Assembly: GCA_030386875.1 (NCBI GenBank)
Contig: CM059558.1
Span: 4,659,501 to 4,723,500 of the forward strand
Direction of reading: 5' to 3'
DNA: 64,000 bases
DNA from: Morinoia aosen
Lineage: Eukaryota; Arthropoda; Malacostraca; Amphipoda; Talitridae
A model generated the notes under the pieces. It did no database searches. It was not told where the DNA came from and was given only the letters and a program-made list of their open reading frames with translations. Shown here piece by piece: positions 21,405 to 32,816 of the stretch (positions within the stretch are counted from its first letter, which is position 1; each line of letters opens with the position of its first letter). The position numbers and the translations under genes were made by a program.

Positions 21405-22872
21405 ATGTTAAAAAATATGGTAAGCTGTATTATTTAAATTCTGTAAGGTCTGTTGATTCTATTAATGCTGCTGGTGAACACACTCTGGAGGAGTGGCACA
21501 ATATTCTTGGGCATTGTAATGTAAAAGATGTGTTGAGCCTAGAAGGTATTACTAAAGGAATGAAAATTACCAACAAGCATAATTTCGATTGTGAGATCTG
21601 TGTCCAGGGTAAAATGTGTCAATGTAGGAGCAGAGACCCTGATGAAAAGTCAAGAAAACCTTTGGAGCTAGTCCATAGTGACCTAGCTGGACCTATAAGC
21701 CCTACTTCTTTTGAGAATTCCATGTATGTCATGTCTTTTGTGGATGACTTTTCAGGCCTCTTTTTGTGTATTTCCTCAAAAGTAAAAGTGACACTGTTGG
21801 GGCATTTAAAAAATTCTTGGCTGATTCTGCTCCATTTGGCTCTGTTAAACGTTTAAGAACAGATAACGGCACAGAGTATTCCTCAAACTTGTTCAAAGCT
21901 GTTGTCACGGAGAACAAAATAAAGCATGAATTTTCAGCTCCGTACTCTCCCCATCAGAATGGGACTGCTGAGAGATCTTGGAGATCATTGTTTGAGGTGG
22001 CTAGGTGTTTGTTGCTACATGCAAATTTGCCAAAAGAATTGTGGAATCATGCTGTCCGAACAGCTGCTTACATTAGAAATAGGTGTTTCAACAAAAGGAC
22101 TGGCAAAACTCCTTTTGAGATGTTCACGGGAAAGAAACCTGACCTTTCCAATATGCACATTTTTGGTTCAAAATGTTTTGCCATGGTTCAAAACCCAGGA
22201 AAGCTTGACCCTAGGTCAGAGCAGGGTACTTTTGTGGGATATGACCCGTGCAGCCCTGCTTACATGATTTATTTCCCTGAAACTTGTCAAATAAAAATAG
22301 TCAGATGTGTCACATTCTGTGATAAAATTTCTAGAAATGTGGTGGGTGAGGATGAATTCATTGCTGTAGATAACCCTGCTGAGCTGAAACAAAGTGAAAA
22401 GGCTGATAAGGCTGAGGCTGAGTTGAAACCTGGGACTGTCCCAGAAGTGATTCAAAATAAAAATCATTCAGATGCAGAACCCACTAGAAGATTTCCTTTG
22501 AGAGAAAAGAAGCCCCCAGCTTATTTAAAAGACTATGTTGATCCAGATGAATTGGATATCACTAATAATTTTGTTGATTATTGCTACAGAGTGAGCAGTA
22601 TCCCTATGTCTTACTCTGAGGCAATTTCATCCCCAGATTCTGTTGAGTGGAAACAGGCAATGGTTAATGAGATGGCTGCACTAGCCGATAATGAAACATA
22701 CGAACTTGTTGAAAAACCAAAAGATAGATCTGTTATTGGGGGACGATGGGTATATAGTGTTAAATCAGGTCCCAATGACCAGGAAACTTTCAAAGCTCGT
22801 TATGTAGCCAAGGGATACTCCCAAGTAGCTGATGTATACTTCACAGAAATTTTTCTCCAACAGCACGTCTAA
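21405..22872 (+). pseudogene. pol: copia integrase and start of RT, one frameshift
   Basis: Coding resumes right of the LINE with a KYGKLYYLNS-type pre-integrase block, then the H/C zinc motif (WHNILGHCN ... CEICVQGK). The integrase core follows: HSDLAGPI and FVDDFSG with the first Asp residues, RTDNGTEY, and HQNGTAERSWRSL with the catalytic Glu. A one-base loss or gain in the T-run at 21761-21765 moves the frame, so the ORF from 21530 passes into the one from 21766. After integrase comes a charged linker and the RT start (EWKQAMVNEM, KARYVAKGYSQ). A second one-base error in the T-run at 22850-22854 ends this frame at 22872. Confidence 0.85.
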
Positions 22873-24250
22873 CTTCTGTTAGAATGGTAATGGATATTGC
22901 TGTGCAAAAGTCATATATTGTGCACCAGATAGATGTGTGCACAGCTTATCTTCATGCAAAAATAGACTGTGATGTTTATGTTGAACAGCCTGAGGGATTT
23001 GTTGAACTTGACAAAAATGGAGAGAAGTTAGTCTGCAAACTCAAAAAATCTTTGTATGGCTTGAAGCAAAGTGGCCTTAACTGGAACAACCTCTTGCATC
23101 ATTTTCTTGTTGAACAAAATTTTGTTCAATCTCTCAGTGATACTTGTGTCTATGTGAGGGAAAGCGACTCTGGAAAAGTGATTATTATTGTATGGGTTGA
23201 TGACTTAATTTTGGCCTCTTCTAACGCTGTTGTATTGAAGGAAGTCAAGTGTTCGTTGGCAAATAAATTCAAAATGAAAGATCTTGGACAAATTTCTTGT
23301 TTTTTGGGCATTGAATTTGTTGTGAAGTATGACTCAATTGAGATGAAGCAGTCAAAGAATGTTGAGAAAATTTTGTCAAAATTTAGGATGTCTGATTGTA
23401 AGCCTAAGTCTGTTCCATGTGATCCCAGTGCCAACAAGCTTGATGTAAGCTCTGATTCTAGGAATTTGTGCGATCCAAAACTGTTCCGTGAGATTGTTGG
23501 CAGCCTGATCTACTTGATGACTTGTACTAGGCCTGATATTTGCTATGTTGTTACATTACTGGCGCAACATTTAACTTGTCCAACAAATGCTCATCTGAAT
23601 TTGTGTAAATTTGTGTTGAAGTATCTTAAAGGTACTATTTCATACGGTTTGAAATTTGTGAAATCTGAGGACCCCGTGCAAATTACTGGTTTCTCTGACT
23701 CTGACTGGGGTGGATCCTCTGACCGGAAGAGCATATCAGGATATGTGTTTTAGTCATCTAGCAACAGTTCACTGATATCTTGAAAGTCCAAGAAACAAAA
23801 TATTGTAGCTCTTTCAAGCTGCAAAGCTGAGTATGTTGCCCTGACTTATGCTGTGCAGGAGGGAATTTTTCTCAAACAACTACTATGTGATATGGATGAA
23901 TATGATGAACCTGTTGAAATTTTTGTAGATAATAAAGGCGCTATTGACCTAGCCAAAAACCCTGTTCATCATCAACGCTCGAAACATATAGACATAAGAT
24001 TTCATTTCATTTGAGCAATTATTCAAGACAATAAAGCAGTTTTGAGCTTAGTTCCTTCAGAGGAAAACATGGCTGAAGAAACCCACATACTAGCACTTGA
24101 GCTGCTGCACATGATCTTGGAATATATTGCTACTGTTAACGTGTATGGAATATATTCCATGCTGACGGTTTGTACCCTTTTCATGCTACGAGAGTACAAG
24201 AACTGCTCTTAACCGACTTTCAGCCCCATGAACGATTTGCACGCAAGTTC
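22873..24250 (+). pseudogene. pol: copia RT and RNase H, three in-frame stops
   Basis: RT continues with HQIDVCTAYLHA, KSLYGLKQSGLNW and the active site VWVDDLILAS (YVDD-type box), then GSLIYLMTCTRPDICY. RNase H begins FSDSDWGGSSDRKSISGYVF and is then hit by TAG (23751-23753), TGA (23781-23783, where this family normally has a Trp in SWKSKKQ) and TGA (24012-24014, at FHFI.AI, where Arg is usual). Between the stops the sequence is well preserved (VALSSCKAEYVAL, VDNKGAIDLA). The C-terminus is interrupted at ENMA by the 134-bp segment. Confidence 0.85.
24077..24212 (+). mobile_element. 134-bp shared segment, copy 2, inserted in copia
   Basis: Nearly identical, in reverse orientation, to 8198-8332. 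It lies between copia codons for ENMA(D) and the LTK.LSAP-like tail. The copia frame is therefore cut precisely at its edges. See copy 1 for the palindrome and weak terminal similarity. Confidence 0.7.
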
Positions 24251-25249
24251 ATAAATAAAAATACAGCAAATAATGAATTTTAAAAGTGTGTACTGAAGTC
24301 TTCACTATGAAGCAACTTTTATGTGTGGTGGTATGTTTACCACGCATAATACAACTTGTGAAACTGTGACAACTCACATGCTTAACATCAGCACAACCAC
24401 CAAGCGCAGTTTAATGTGAATGTAAGGGCAGGAATTATTGGCCACCATTTGGGTTGGGCCATTTGTTCTTCCAGCATGTTTAACAGGGAAAAATCAGAAA
24501 TTTTTTCTCAGGGAGTTGTTCACCTGACCTAGGAAATGTACTGTGGCCGATAAACTACGACTTCAGGATTCCTAGCCACTATAATTTGCCGATAGACGAT
24601 TCACAATGGACTGTGATGGTGTTCAATAAATTATTTCAATGTCGTTATTCTTTTCTTTCCTTTTCACGGAAATTACCGCTTTTCCATGCAGTTGGAATGC
24701 CTATAGTAAAACAGTTCCGGTAGTTTGATAATTTATTAAAAACGTGGTTAAATTAACCGAAGGAATTGCACTTTATTAGGTAACATTTGCAATGCTATTA
24801 AAAGTTCACGTTTATTGACAAACAGTTTTAAGAAGATTTAGAAGGTGAAAAACTGGCAAAGACCGCACTTTAAATAGGCTTGACGACTTGAGACTAGGAA
24901 AGTCCTCAACTCAGGTAGCGTAAACACACGAGCTTACAGCACAAGTAGAGCTACCGATGCAGCCCGCAGGCGCAAGTGCTGACAACACTGTCAAACCTGT
25001 CAACCGCACGTGTTGCTCAGAAAACACGGCGTACGAGTAGAGCATATAGGGGCAACAATCCACGCATTAGCCTGCGCGATACACCATAAGGTCTGCACCC
25101 TGCCTAGCTCTCTCTAAGACTCCTGACTGACCGACTCTCAGCCCAAACTTTGCTGCCGCTGGAGTCAGACTACTTCTTAGGCTGGTGTTTACAGTAAGGT
25201 GGTCAATGTAAGAAATGCCTTGGTCACAGTACTTTCGGACATACAACGC
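24251..25249. other. Non-coding flank
   Basis: No copia 3' LTR and no other gene recognised. A short palindrome (GTGGTATGTTTACCAC, about 24329-24344) is present. Confidence 0.35.
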
Positions 25250-25770
25250 AACAAGTGGTTTCAACACAATGGAGCTCCACCCCATGTCATTAGGGATGTG
25301 CGTCAATACCTTCACTGCCTCTTTTCCAACAGATGGATAGGATAATTTGGTCCTGTAACATGGCCAGCTCGGTTACCAGATTTAACACCTTTAAACTTCT
25401 ACCTTTAGGATCACCTGAACAGTTTAGTTTCTGAATAGCCAGAGGAGACAGATGGATCTAATTGGAAGGGTAGTAGAGGCTGCAGGACGCTTTACGGATG
25501 ATCCACGAGTGTTTATTCGTGTCCAGGAATCACTACTGCATCGGTACAGAAACTGCATTGTAGCAGATGGTCACATTGATCAAGTTACATTCATTCATGA
25601 GGTTAGGTTAAGGTGACTTTCCACTGTGGAGAAATATGATTTGATATATGTAAACAATAGATTTATAGACTTAGTGTTATATGTAAAAATGTTGTCATTT
25701 TCAGCTTTGCTACCAACTGCCAAAGTTTGTACCATGAGTTTAAAAATACCCTGTATAAGGTTATGCAAAT
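25250..25770 (+). pseudogene. Tc1/mariner-type DDE transposase relic with 3' end
   Basis: The frame from about 25253 reads KWFQHNGAPPHVIRDVRQYL, then FSNRWIG, a stop, GPVTWPARLPDLTPLNFYL, another stop and DHLNSLV. This is the C-terminal DDE_3-type block common in insect transposases (usually QDGAPAH ... SPDLTPLDFFLWG). Both expected catalytic Asp positions read Asn (HNGA; PLNF). At least three stops are present. A second frame gives remnants of the C-terminal RVQESLLHRYRNCI helix. At about 25720-25760 the sequence ends TTTGTACCATGAGTTT...ATACCCTGTATA, typical of such an element's terminal inverted repeat. The 5' half was not found. Confidence 0.75.
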
Positions 25771-27336
25771 AATTGTCATTTCAAAAATTGAAGACATCCC
25801 AATTTTATATAATTTTCCTGCAAAAAAATAAACAGATGAAATTTCAAAACAAATTTTAATATGATTCTAAATTAAAGATCGAAAAGGTAGTATATTTGAA
25901 AAAACTAAGGCTGTGCTGGCAAGTGTTTGTAAAGCTGGAGTGATAAATAAATGATATAAATTTTTATTAAAAATGACAAGATCTTTAATAGTTTGTTTCA
26001 TGTTCAACTTTTGAAACAGCCACAAGAATAAAAACATACATCAACACAGAGGAAAATTTTGCAAGAATTTCTTGTGCTAAGTAGAGACATGGATGGGCAT
26101 AATGACTTCTCAAATGTACAATCAAATAGTGAACAGAATTACGCCAAGAAACACACAACCTGATGAATTTTCTCAACAAAATGAAGCTACAGCCCACATT
26201 GTACATGAAACAATGTATTAGTTGAAGGGCTGATTTCCTTAATGACAAATTTCACATAGATCAAATTTACCTTAGTCAACAAGATTACCTGATTTGTCTC
26301 TTTTTTGGATTTTATTTTTTGATGAGGTAACATGAAGATTAAGGTTATGATTGAGATTATATGTTAATTTAAGCCTCCCTAACCACTACAGAAAAAAGTG
26401 TACCAAAGAGAAGAAGTAAGGCACCATTTAGTAGGGAGATAAGAGAATGAGGTATCTATGCAGAAGGGTCATAGAAACACTAAGTTGAGAAAGAAGTTCA
26501 TGAAATAATATAAAAGTTGAAGAAGCAAGTAAGAGATGCTGAAAAACATGACACTAGTGAACCGAAAAAAGGTGGTCCTTAACGTAATGAAAAAAAGAAG
26601 GCCTACAACAAAAAGAAGGGCTACCAACTCTCAGCTTGGGCCCTCACATTTTGCCCCTAGGAGCGCTAATTCCCATGGATACAATAGTTGTATCCCCCTT
26701 AGGTGGATAACATGAAGAATATTTTGTATTGCACATTGCTCCACTAAAAAAAATGCCGGAAAAGTAATTTAATTAATGTCAATACTTTGAAGGATGTTGT
26801 AGCACTAATTGATATTCATATTGGTGAATGTCTTGAGACTGGTGGTGGTGGTGGTTATTTTGAAAGGCAAACAGAACCAAATGTTAATGTCAAAATTCTA
26901 GATATTAGTCCACTCTATGAAACCAATTTCATTAAAAATTTTCATAATAATTTGAAAATTGGACGCATTTACAAGCTGGTTACTCTATTCACAGACACCT
27001 TGTAATCACCAAGGTCAATCCCTGAATCAGATTCACCCCTATAGTCAAACAACCCACAAATTGAATTATAAATTAGTTGAAGCCTCCCTAACCCCAACAG
27101 AGGAGAGCCAAAAGGAGAAATAAAGAAGGCATTGCATAGTATAGAGTTTAGTATTATACTAGATATGTTAGTTTAAGCTTTCCTCTGCCCAACAGAGGCA
27201 TTCTGATGGGAAGAAAGTTGGAGGCAGCGTTCAGTTTGGAGTTGAGGCAACAAGGAGTCTACACACAAGGTCTGCTGTCAAGCAGGGTCCCCTGCATACA
27301 AGAACGGCAAGGAAGGAAAAGAGTTCAACTTATTTC
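25771..27336. other. Non-coding, with diffuse dispersed repeats
   Basis: No gene. Blocks such as AAGCCTCCCTAACC recur at 26371 and 27081 (AAGCTTTCCTCTGCCC at 27175 is similar). The AGTTGTATCC region near 26690 recurs near 31675. The ORF at 26787-27005 has a glycine run but no domain. Confidence 0.4.
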
Positions 27337-27405
27337 CTGCTAAGTGACCCACCGGTGGTCACTTTGGTGATTTTCATAGTGCTGCTGACCCACCTCTAGT
27401 CTTAA

Positions 27406-28552
27406 GGAGGCCGTCTGGGTAGAAATCAGGATATGTGTTGATTTTATGTTTTATAAGCATCTTATAGAGGATTTTCTTGCGCTTCCATTGGTACTTTCCG
27501 TTTACGTCTACTCCGAATAGTGCGACCACCAGGGGGGGGGGGAAACGATGGGGGTGGAGTGACCTTGAACCTTCCCCCCCTCATCATTTGAGGTCAATTG
27601 AGCGTGTTTCTCTGCGGGAATGGCATTTTAGTTCATTAATGGGCTACTCAGAGTGCTTCCATTATTCAAACAAAACATTCTAACGCTGAGTGACAATTTC
27701 AGAATTTAGCTGTTCTGCCGTATCTATGATACCCCAGCTTTCATTCCTAGCTCAATGACAGCTGCAGTATCATAGCTACAGCAATGGCGAGCACACCAAT
27801 CCAAAGGGCTTGAAAACAGCTATAAAACAAAGGAGTTGAATTGACAAAAAAACGTATTTTGGTCGAAAAAATGAAAAACTACAAAAAATGGTTGTTTTCA
27901 AGAATTACACCTATTCTCTTTTGTTGTATATTTTTTCTCAGAGTTGCAGAGCTACAGCAATGTAAATTATATCAATCGAAAGGGCTTGAAAAGAGCTACA
28001 AATGCTCATGAGTTCATTGTAGAAAACCTTGTAGTTCAAAAGATAAAAAGAAAAACAATCTTTTTTTGTGAAAAAACATGTTTTTCTGGAAACTTATATT
28101 GGTTTCTCAAATGTATCTCCTTCCACAATTTCAGAGCTACAAAAATGGTTTATATACCATTCGATAGGGCTTAGCAAGGTGTATCCTTAAGCAATAGCAT
28201 TTTTTTGATACATTTATTATTTTGAAAATTACACCACATAAAAAAAATGAGTCATTTTTTTTAATTCCCAAAATCCACAAAAAGAAGTTATCGAAATTCC
28301 CTACTGCTTATGGTTATATAGACATATAAGCAATCTAAAAACGAAGTACTGGTTTTGTAACTTCAAAATTGTAGAAGATAGATTTTACACAACCACTATT
28401 ATATCATATTTAAAAACAAATAAATAAAAAGTGCAGTTACAAAAATTTCGTCGAAATAACAAATGATCTATGCATCATTTCACACCTACTGTGAAAATTT
28501 CAGAGAAATCCATCCATAAATAACGGATGTTTTTTCTACGCAGACAGCCTCC
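27406..28552. mobile_element. TTAA-flanked transposon A (1147 bp, non-coding)
   Basis: Flanked by TTAA at 27402-27405 and 28553-28556. The terminal inverted repeats are GGAGGCCGTCTGGGTAGAAA on the left and, read inward from the right, GGAGGCTGTCTGCGTAGAAA. TTAA target duplication is the hallmark of the piggyBac superfamily and also occurs in Kolobok. No transposase is present, so the element is non-autonomous. It contains a run of G at 27532-27541. Confidence 0.8.
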
Positions 28553-28715
28553 TTAAGATGGTCTGGGTCCATTTCCGGATAATGGTAGGATTTCAGTTTA
28601 TAAACTCATCTCAGAGTATTTTCCTGCAGATCCAACGATATAATTTGCACTTAAGGAGATCATCCAGAGCCCAATTGGGCCCCACCGGCTCCCCCCACTG
28701 AAAATTTTTTTTTTT

Positions 28716-29095
28716 GTTGAAAAAGGATCCTTAGGGGATGGGTTATTGTGCCATGAAATTTTATGGCCCTACGGAGACTAGAACCCCCCCCCCAGGGGGG
28801 TGAAAAGGGGACCGAAAATGCTGATTTTGAGGCCCAATTTTTTTTTGTTGAAAAAGGATCCTTAGGGGATGGGTTATTATGCCATGAAATTGTATGGCCC
28901 TACGGACACTAGAACCCCCCCCCAGGGGGGGGTGGAAAGGGGACCGAAAATGATGATTTTTAGGCCCAATTTTTTTTGTTGAAAAAGGAGCCTTAGGGGA
29001 TGGGTTATTATGCCATGAAATTTTATGGCCCTATGGACACTAGAACCCCCCCAGGGGGGTGAAAAGGGGACTGAAAATTACGATTTTGAGGGCAA
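28716..29095. repeat. Three ~131-bp tandem units with C-run/G-run snapbacks
   Basis: Each unit starts GTTGAAAAAGGA(T/G)CC and contains CACTAGAACCCCCCC followed by a G-run. The C-run and G-run could pair with almost no loop. A related single unit lies in element D near 31915-32010. Confidence 0.85.
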
Positions 29096-29128
29096 ATTTT
29101 TTACATTCAAAACGGGACTTGTCCTCGA

Positions 29129-29390
29129 GTTTTGATGCTAGAACAAATCCAAAGACAGTTTTAGAATCCTTGAAATATTTCTAACAAACTCAGTAGGGCT
29201 TTTTTGTAAATTCGAATTTTTCGAAAAAATATATAGCTCTAAACCCAAAAAATTGGTGTTCATTTCAAAAATTTTCAAAAGTTTTGAAAAAATCGAAAAA
29301 ATTCGAATTTCAAAAAAAGCCCTACTGAGTTTGTTAGAAATATTTCAAGGATTCTAAAACTGTCTTTGTTTTTGTTCTAGCATCAAAACT
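29129..29390. repeat. Long inverted repeat 1 in element C
   Basis: The left arm starts GTTTTGATGCTAGAAC and the right arm ends with its complement, GTTCTAGCATCAAAAC. The arms are about 100 bp and nearly perfect, with a central ~55-bp AT-rich spacer. Confidence 0.85.
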
Positions 29391-29782
29391 GAATGAGGAG
29401 ATACAATTTGAAATATTCATAAAATATACCAAAAAAATCATTTTTCGTCCATAAAAAAAGGCCTAAATCGAATAAATTACATGAGCAAAAAAGGTTTACT
29501 TTCACAAAAGACATATACTGGCCAATTTTCAAACGAATCAGACAAAAAAAGTTGAAAAAGTTGCAACATGGGGACTAAAATACGTTTTATTTCTATTCAC
29601 TCATAAGGGCGATATTTTTGATATGTTTCCTGCAAATTCAGAAGGGAAATGCTGCTCATAATTCGTACTTTTAAATAGATCCTGGAAAGTGCACCCAAGT
29701 ACAAAAATTTTCATGATATTCGAATTCAATAGACATAGTTTGTTTTTGGGTTCCAGTGAAAAATTGACCTTTCTTACCATTC

Positions 29783-30082
29783 AAAATGTATCTCCTCATT
29801 GAGTTTTGATGCTAGAACAAAAACAAAGACAGTTTTAGAATCCTTAAAACATTTCTAACAAACTCAGTAGGGCTTTTTTTGAAATTCGAATTTTTCAAAA
29901 AAATATCTAGCTCTAAACCCAAAAAATTGCTGTTCATTTTAGAAATTTTCAAAAATTTCGAAAAAATATAAAAATTCGAATTTCAAAAAAAGCCCTACTG
30001 AGTTTGTTAGAAATATTTCAAGGATTCTAAAACTGTCTTTGTTTTTGTTCTAGCATCAAAACTGAATGAGGAGATACAATTT
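29783..30082. repeat. Long inverted repeat 2 in element C
   Basis: Same arms as repeat 1, extended outward by TGTATCTCCTCATTGA on the left and its near-complement on the right, giving ~115-bp arms. The right flank of hairpin 1 (29391-29430) is a direct copy of the right flank here, so the block was duplicated in tandem (~670 bp apart). Confidence 0.85.
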
Positions 30083-31371
30083 GAAATATTCATAAAATAT
30101 ACCAAAAAAATCATTTTTTGTCCATAAAAAAAAATTTTTGCCTAAATCAAAAAAATGACTGGAGTCAAGGTTTACATTCACAAAAGACATACTGGCCAAT
30201 TTTCAAACGAATCGGACGAAAAAAGGTCTCCAACCGGGATGATCCCCTTAAGTACGTACATTGGTTCGTCTTCCAGACGGGATAAAAAACGCGCGCACTA
30301 GCATGACCTTGGGGTGCGCCAATGGATGGGTGACCTCCCTCTTCCCCCTTCATTATGAGTCAGTATTGAGTGTTTCTCTATGGGAATAGCAAGAGAGTTC
30401 ATTAATGGCCTTGCTTGAAATGCTTTAGTACTCAAACGAAACATTCTAACTCTCAGTGTTAATTATGATAATGTAACTACTGAGTGTTTGTTTTGAGTCC
30501 GGCTGCTCTGAGTCATCAGCTAATTAGCAGTTTTGTAAACATATAATCGCCTCCTGCAGTTTTGAAGGTACAAGAATGGCAAATATATCATTCAAAAGGG
30601 CTCAAGACAAGCTACCAAGAGAAAGAGTTGGAAAAATAAAATTTGTATGTAATTAAATAATAACGTTTTTTTTTAAATGACTGGCATTCTGAAATTTGGA
30701 TTCATTGCTTTTTGATATGAATCCTTTCCCACAGTTTTGAAGGTACAGGAATGGCTAATAGAGCAATTGATAGAAATTGGAAAGATCTACAATAGCTGTA
30801 AAATTTATTGAAAACAAATGATTAGTTCAGAAATAAAATGAAAAAAATAAAATACTTTTTTAAAAAATGGCTCTCCTGAGAAGTTAACTTTTTGATCTTT
30901 GAAGAGGGTTCACTCCCAGTTTTGAAGGTACAAGAATGGCAAATATATCAATTGATAGCAATTGAAATACCCCAGAGAGGCGGTGATACAGTTTTTTGAA
31001 TTTCAAATCAAGTTGAAAATCAGAAGCAGAAGAATTTGAAAAAATGGAAAAGTGGTCGATTTTTGGGAAAAAATTTCTCACAATTCAAAAAATCAAATTA
31101 TTGAAAAACCTTACCACCAGATCTCAAGACAAGACAATTAGCTACCTAGAAAACCTTTATCCAGTTTTGTAACTTTAAAATTGTGGGCATAGTCCACATT
31201 CCTGCAATACCTTTTTTTTAGGTTTTTTAAAGAAAATTATATTTTTGATGAATTTAGGAAAAAACATGAGGTTAAAAAGAAATTCGGCATCAATTGACAC
31301 CTATTGTAAAAATCTTAAAAAAATTCGTTGAGAAACTACGGACTTTTTTTCCCGCCAGACCGTCCCCTTAA

Positions 31372-31864
31372 TGAAAGCTAAATAGAGGCTTAATCAAGTT
31401 AATGTTTGCTTTTTCAAAGTTGATTACCAAATTAACTTTAAATGTGATTTATACATTGAACTTCAGTTTAACCCATTGCAGTTAATGTGTTAAGGAACAA
31501 AATTAAAGTTGAAGAAGAAAGTTATGGATATTGAGAGAAAAGAAAAAACTAACTGAAAAATGATGACCTGTAAAAAAATGAAATGAATCTATTATAATAA
31601 AAAGAACACCTTCCTAACGATAAACTTGGGATCTGAAAACTTCTCCAGGGAGCAGTAATTACCATAGACACAGAAGTTGTATCCTCCCACGGTAGTTGGT
31701 GTTGGTGATGCTCCATATATATATCTAAAACTATTGGATTGAATTTTTTGTTGGAGTTATTATATATTTCTTCGTTATTGGATTTAACCTATCTCACCTA
31801 ATAATACCCGTTCTGTGTTTATATATATTTTTCTTTATATATTTGTTAGGTGTCCGCTTCTTAA
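31372..31864. other. Non-coding spacer between B and D
   Basis: Resembles the dispersed repeat at 12840-13000 and 26500-26700. No gene. Confidence 0.4.
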
Positions 31865-32816
31865 GGGGACAACCCAGGGATTTTCGGGCTCAATTGGCCA
31901 TTTTAGTTTGTTAGTTGACAAAGGATCCTTAGGTGGTGGGCTATTGTGCTCTAAAATTTTATGTGGTTACGGGCACTAGATCTCCCCCCCCCCCCTGGGG
32001 AGGGGAGACCTAGTAAAGATCTAGTAAGAGGATAAAGAATCGTGAATTTTAACCCCATATAAAAGAAAACGAAAAACAAAATGAAAAATCTGTTTTTTTT
32101 TTTCAGTTTGTTAGCAATATTTCATAAATTCCAAAACTGTTTTTGATTGTGTTTTTGCATGAAAATTCATTGCCTTGTATTCATTTGAAACATCAGATAA
32201 AATAACATAGAAAGCAAATATTTCCCAATTTCTAAAAAACTAAGGCCAAAATCGAAAAAATTAATGGAAAAAATGTGTTTCTTCAAAAAAAAAAAACATA
32301 TAATTCATCATTTTAGAAGAATCAATCTACAAATAAATTTACCACGCCTCAAAAAATGAAAAATATATGTATATCCTTGTATAATTTATACATGTATAAA
32401 ATGCAATTAACAGTGTTGATATGAAATCAAGCATGTTAAACAATTTATTTACCACAGGAGATACAGAGGTAGAATGTTTCTTAAGTCTAGTACAATGGAC
32501 AAGTTTGAATATAGCTACCTGTGGGCCCGAATAAGTTCAGCGACTTCTGGGGCATCCTACTATCACGTTATTCTAAGGTTTACAATACTGTTTTACCTAA
32601 ATCATTTAACCTAATTCGAATTAGACTGATCAGTGAGATAATTTACTCGATATCAGATATTTAATTTTACAATATAGGTCATATGGACTGTATTAACAGT
32701 ACACTCGATAAACGATTTAACAGTAGATTGAATATCGGCGACATTACCCATGGCATATTACATTATTGGAAACAGTCATGTAGGAGACAAGATTTTGACT
32801 TGGTGATCTTACACGA

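Larger units (their letters stand above)
15110..21405 (+). mobile_element. CR1/Jockey-group LINE, copy 1, nested in copia
   Basis: Near full-length non-LTR retrotransposon with an ORF1 (coiled coil) and an ORF2 (endonuclease plus RT). Its 3' tail is made of short TTGTTTAAA repeats (21385-21405) instead of poly(A). The 5' end lies between about 15100 and 15140, judged by shared CTCCGTGT with copy 2. It splits copia between protease and integrase, so it is younger than the copia insertion. ORF1 has one frameshift, ORF2 has two frameshifts and two stops. The ORF1-ORF2 spacer is enlarged by tandem duplication. Confidence 0.88.
13691..24250 (+). mobile_element. Ty1/copia retrotransposon, interrupted by a LINE; 3' LTR not found
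   Basis: 5' LTR, primer-binding site, gag, protease, integrase, RT and RNase H occur in copia order (integrase before RT). A LINE is inserted at about 15.1-21.4 kb, between protease and integrase. The 134-bp segment interrupts the C-terminal codons at 24077-24212. Copia-like coding resumes after it (CTTTCAGCCCCATGAACG near 24218, like the usual LTK.LSAP tail). No 3' LTR matching 13691-13966 was found. Two frameshifts and three stops make it inactive. Confidence 0.9.
28657..30247. mobile_element. TTAA-flanked transposon C (1591 bp), nested in B
   Basis: Flanked by TTAA at 28653-28656 and 30248-30251. Termini: GGAGATCATCCAGAGCCC on the left and, inward from the right, GGGGATCATCCCGGTTGG. Internally it has three ~131-bp tandem units (from 28716, 28847 and 28978) and two long inverted-repeat hairpins (29129-29390 and 29783-30082). 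No coding capacity. Confidence 0.8.
28557..31367. mobile_element. TTAA-flanked transposon B, containing nested C
   Basis: Shares the TTAA at 28553-28556 with A and ends at TTAA 31368-31371. Termini: GATGGTCTGGGTCC on the left and, inward from the right, GGGGACGGTCTGGCGGG. Subtracting nested C and its TTAA leaves about 1.2 kb, similar to A. The left interior of B also resembles A (GGAT..TG...TTTATAA.C.CATCT pattern), so both belong to one family. No ORF with a transposase motif. Confidence 0.75.

Noticed and set aside
24134-24212. TGTTAACG at 24134 as the start of the copia 3' LTR
   Set aside because: It is inside the 134-bp segment, does not match the 5' LTR, and copia-like coding resumes afterwards.
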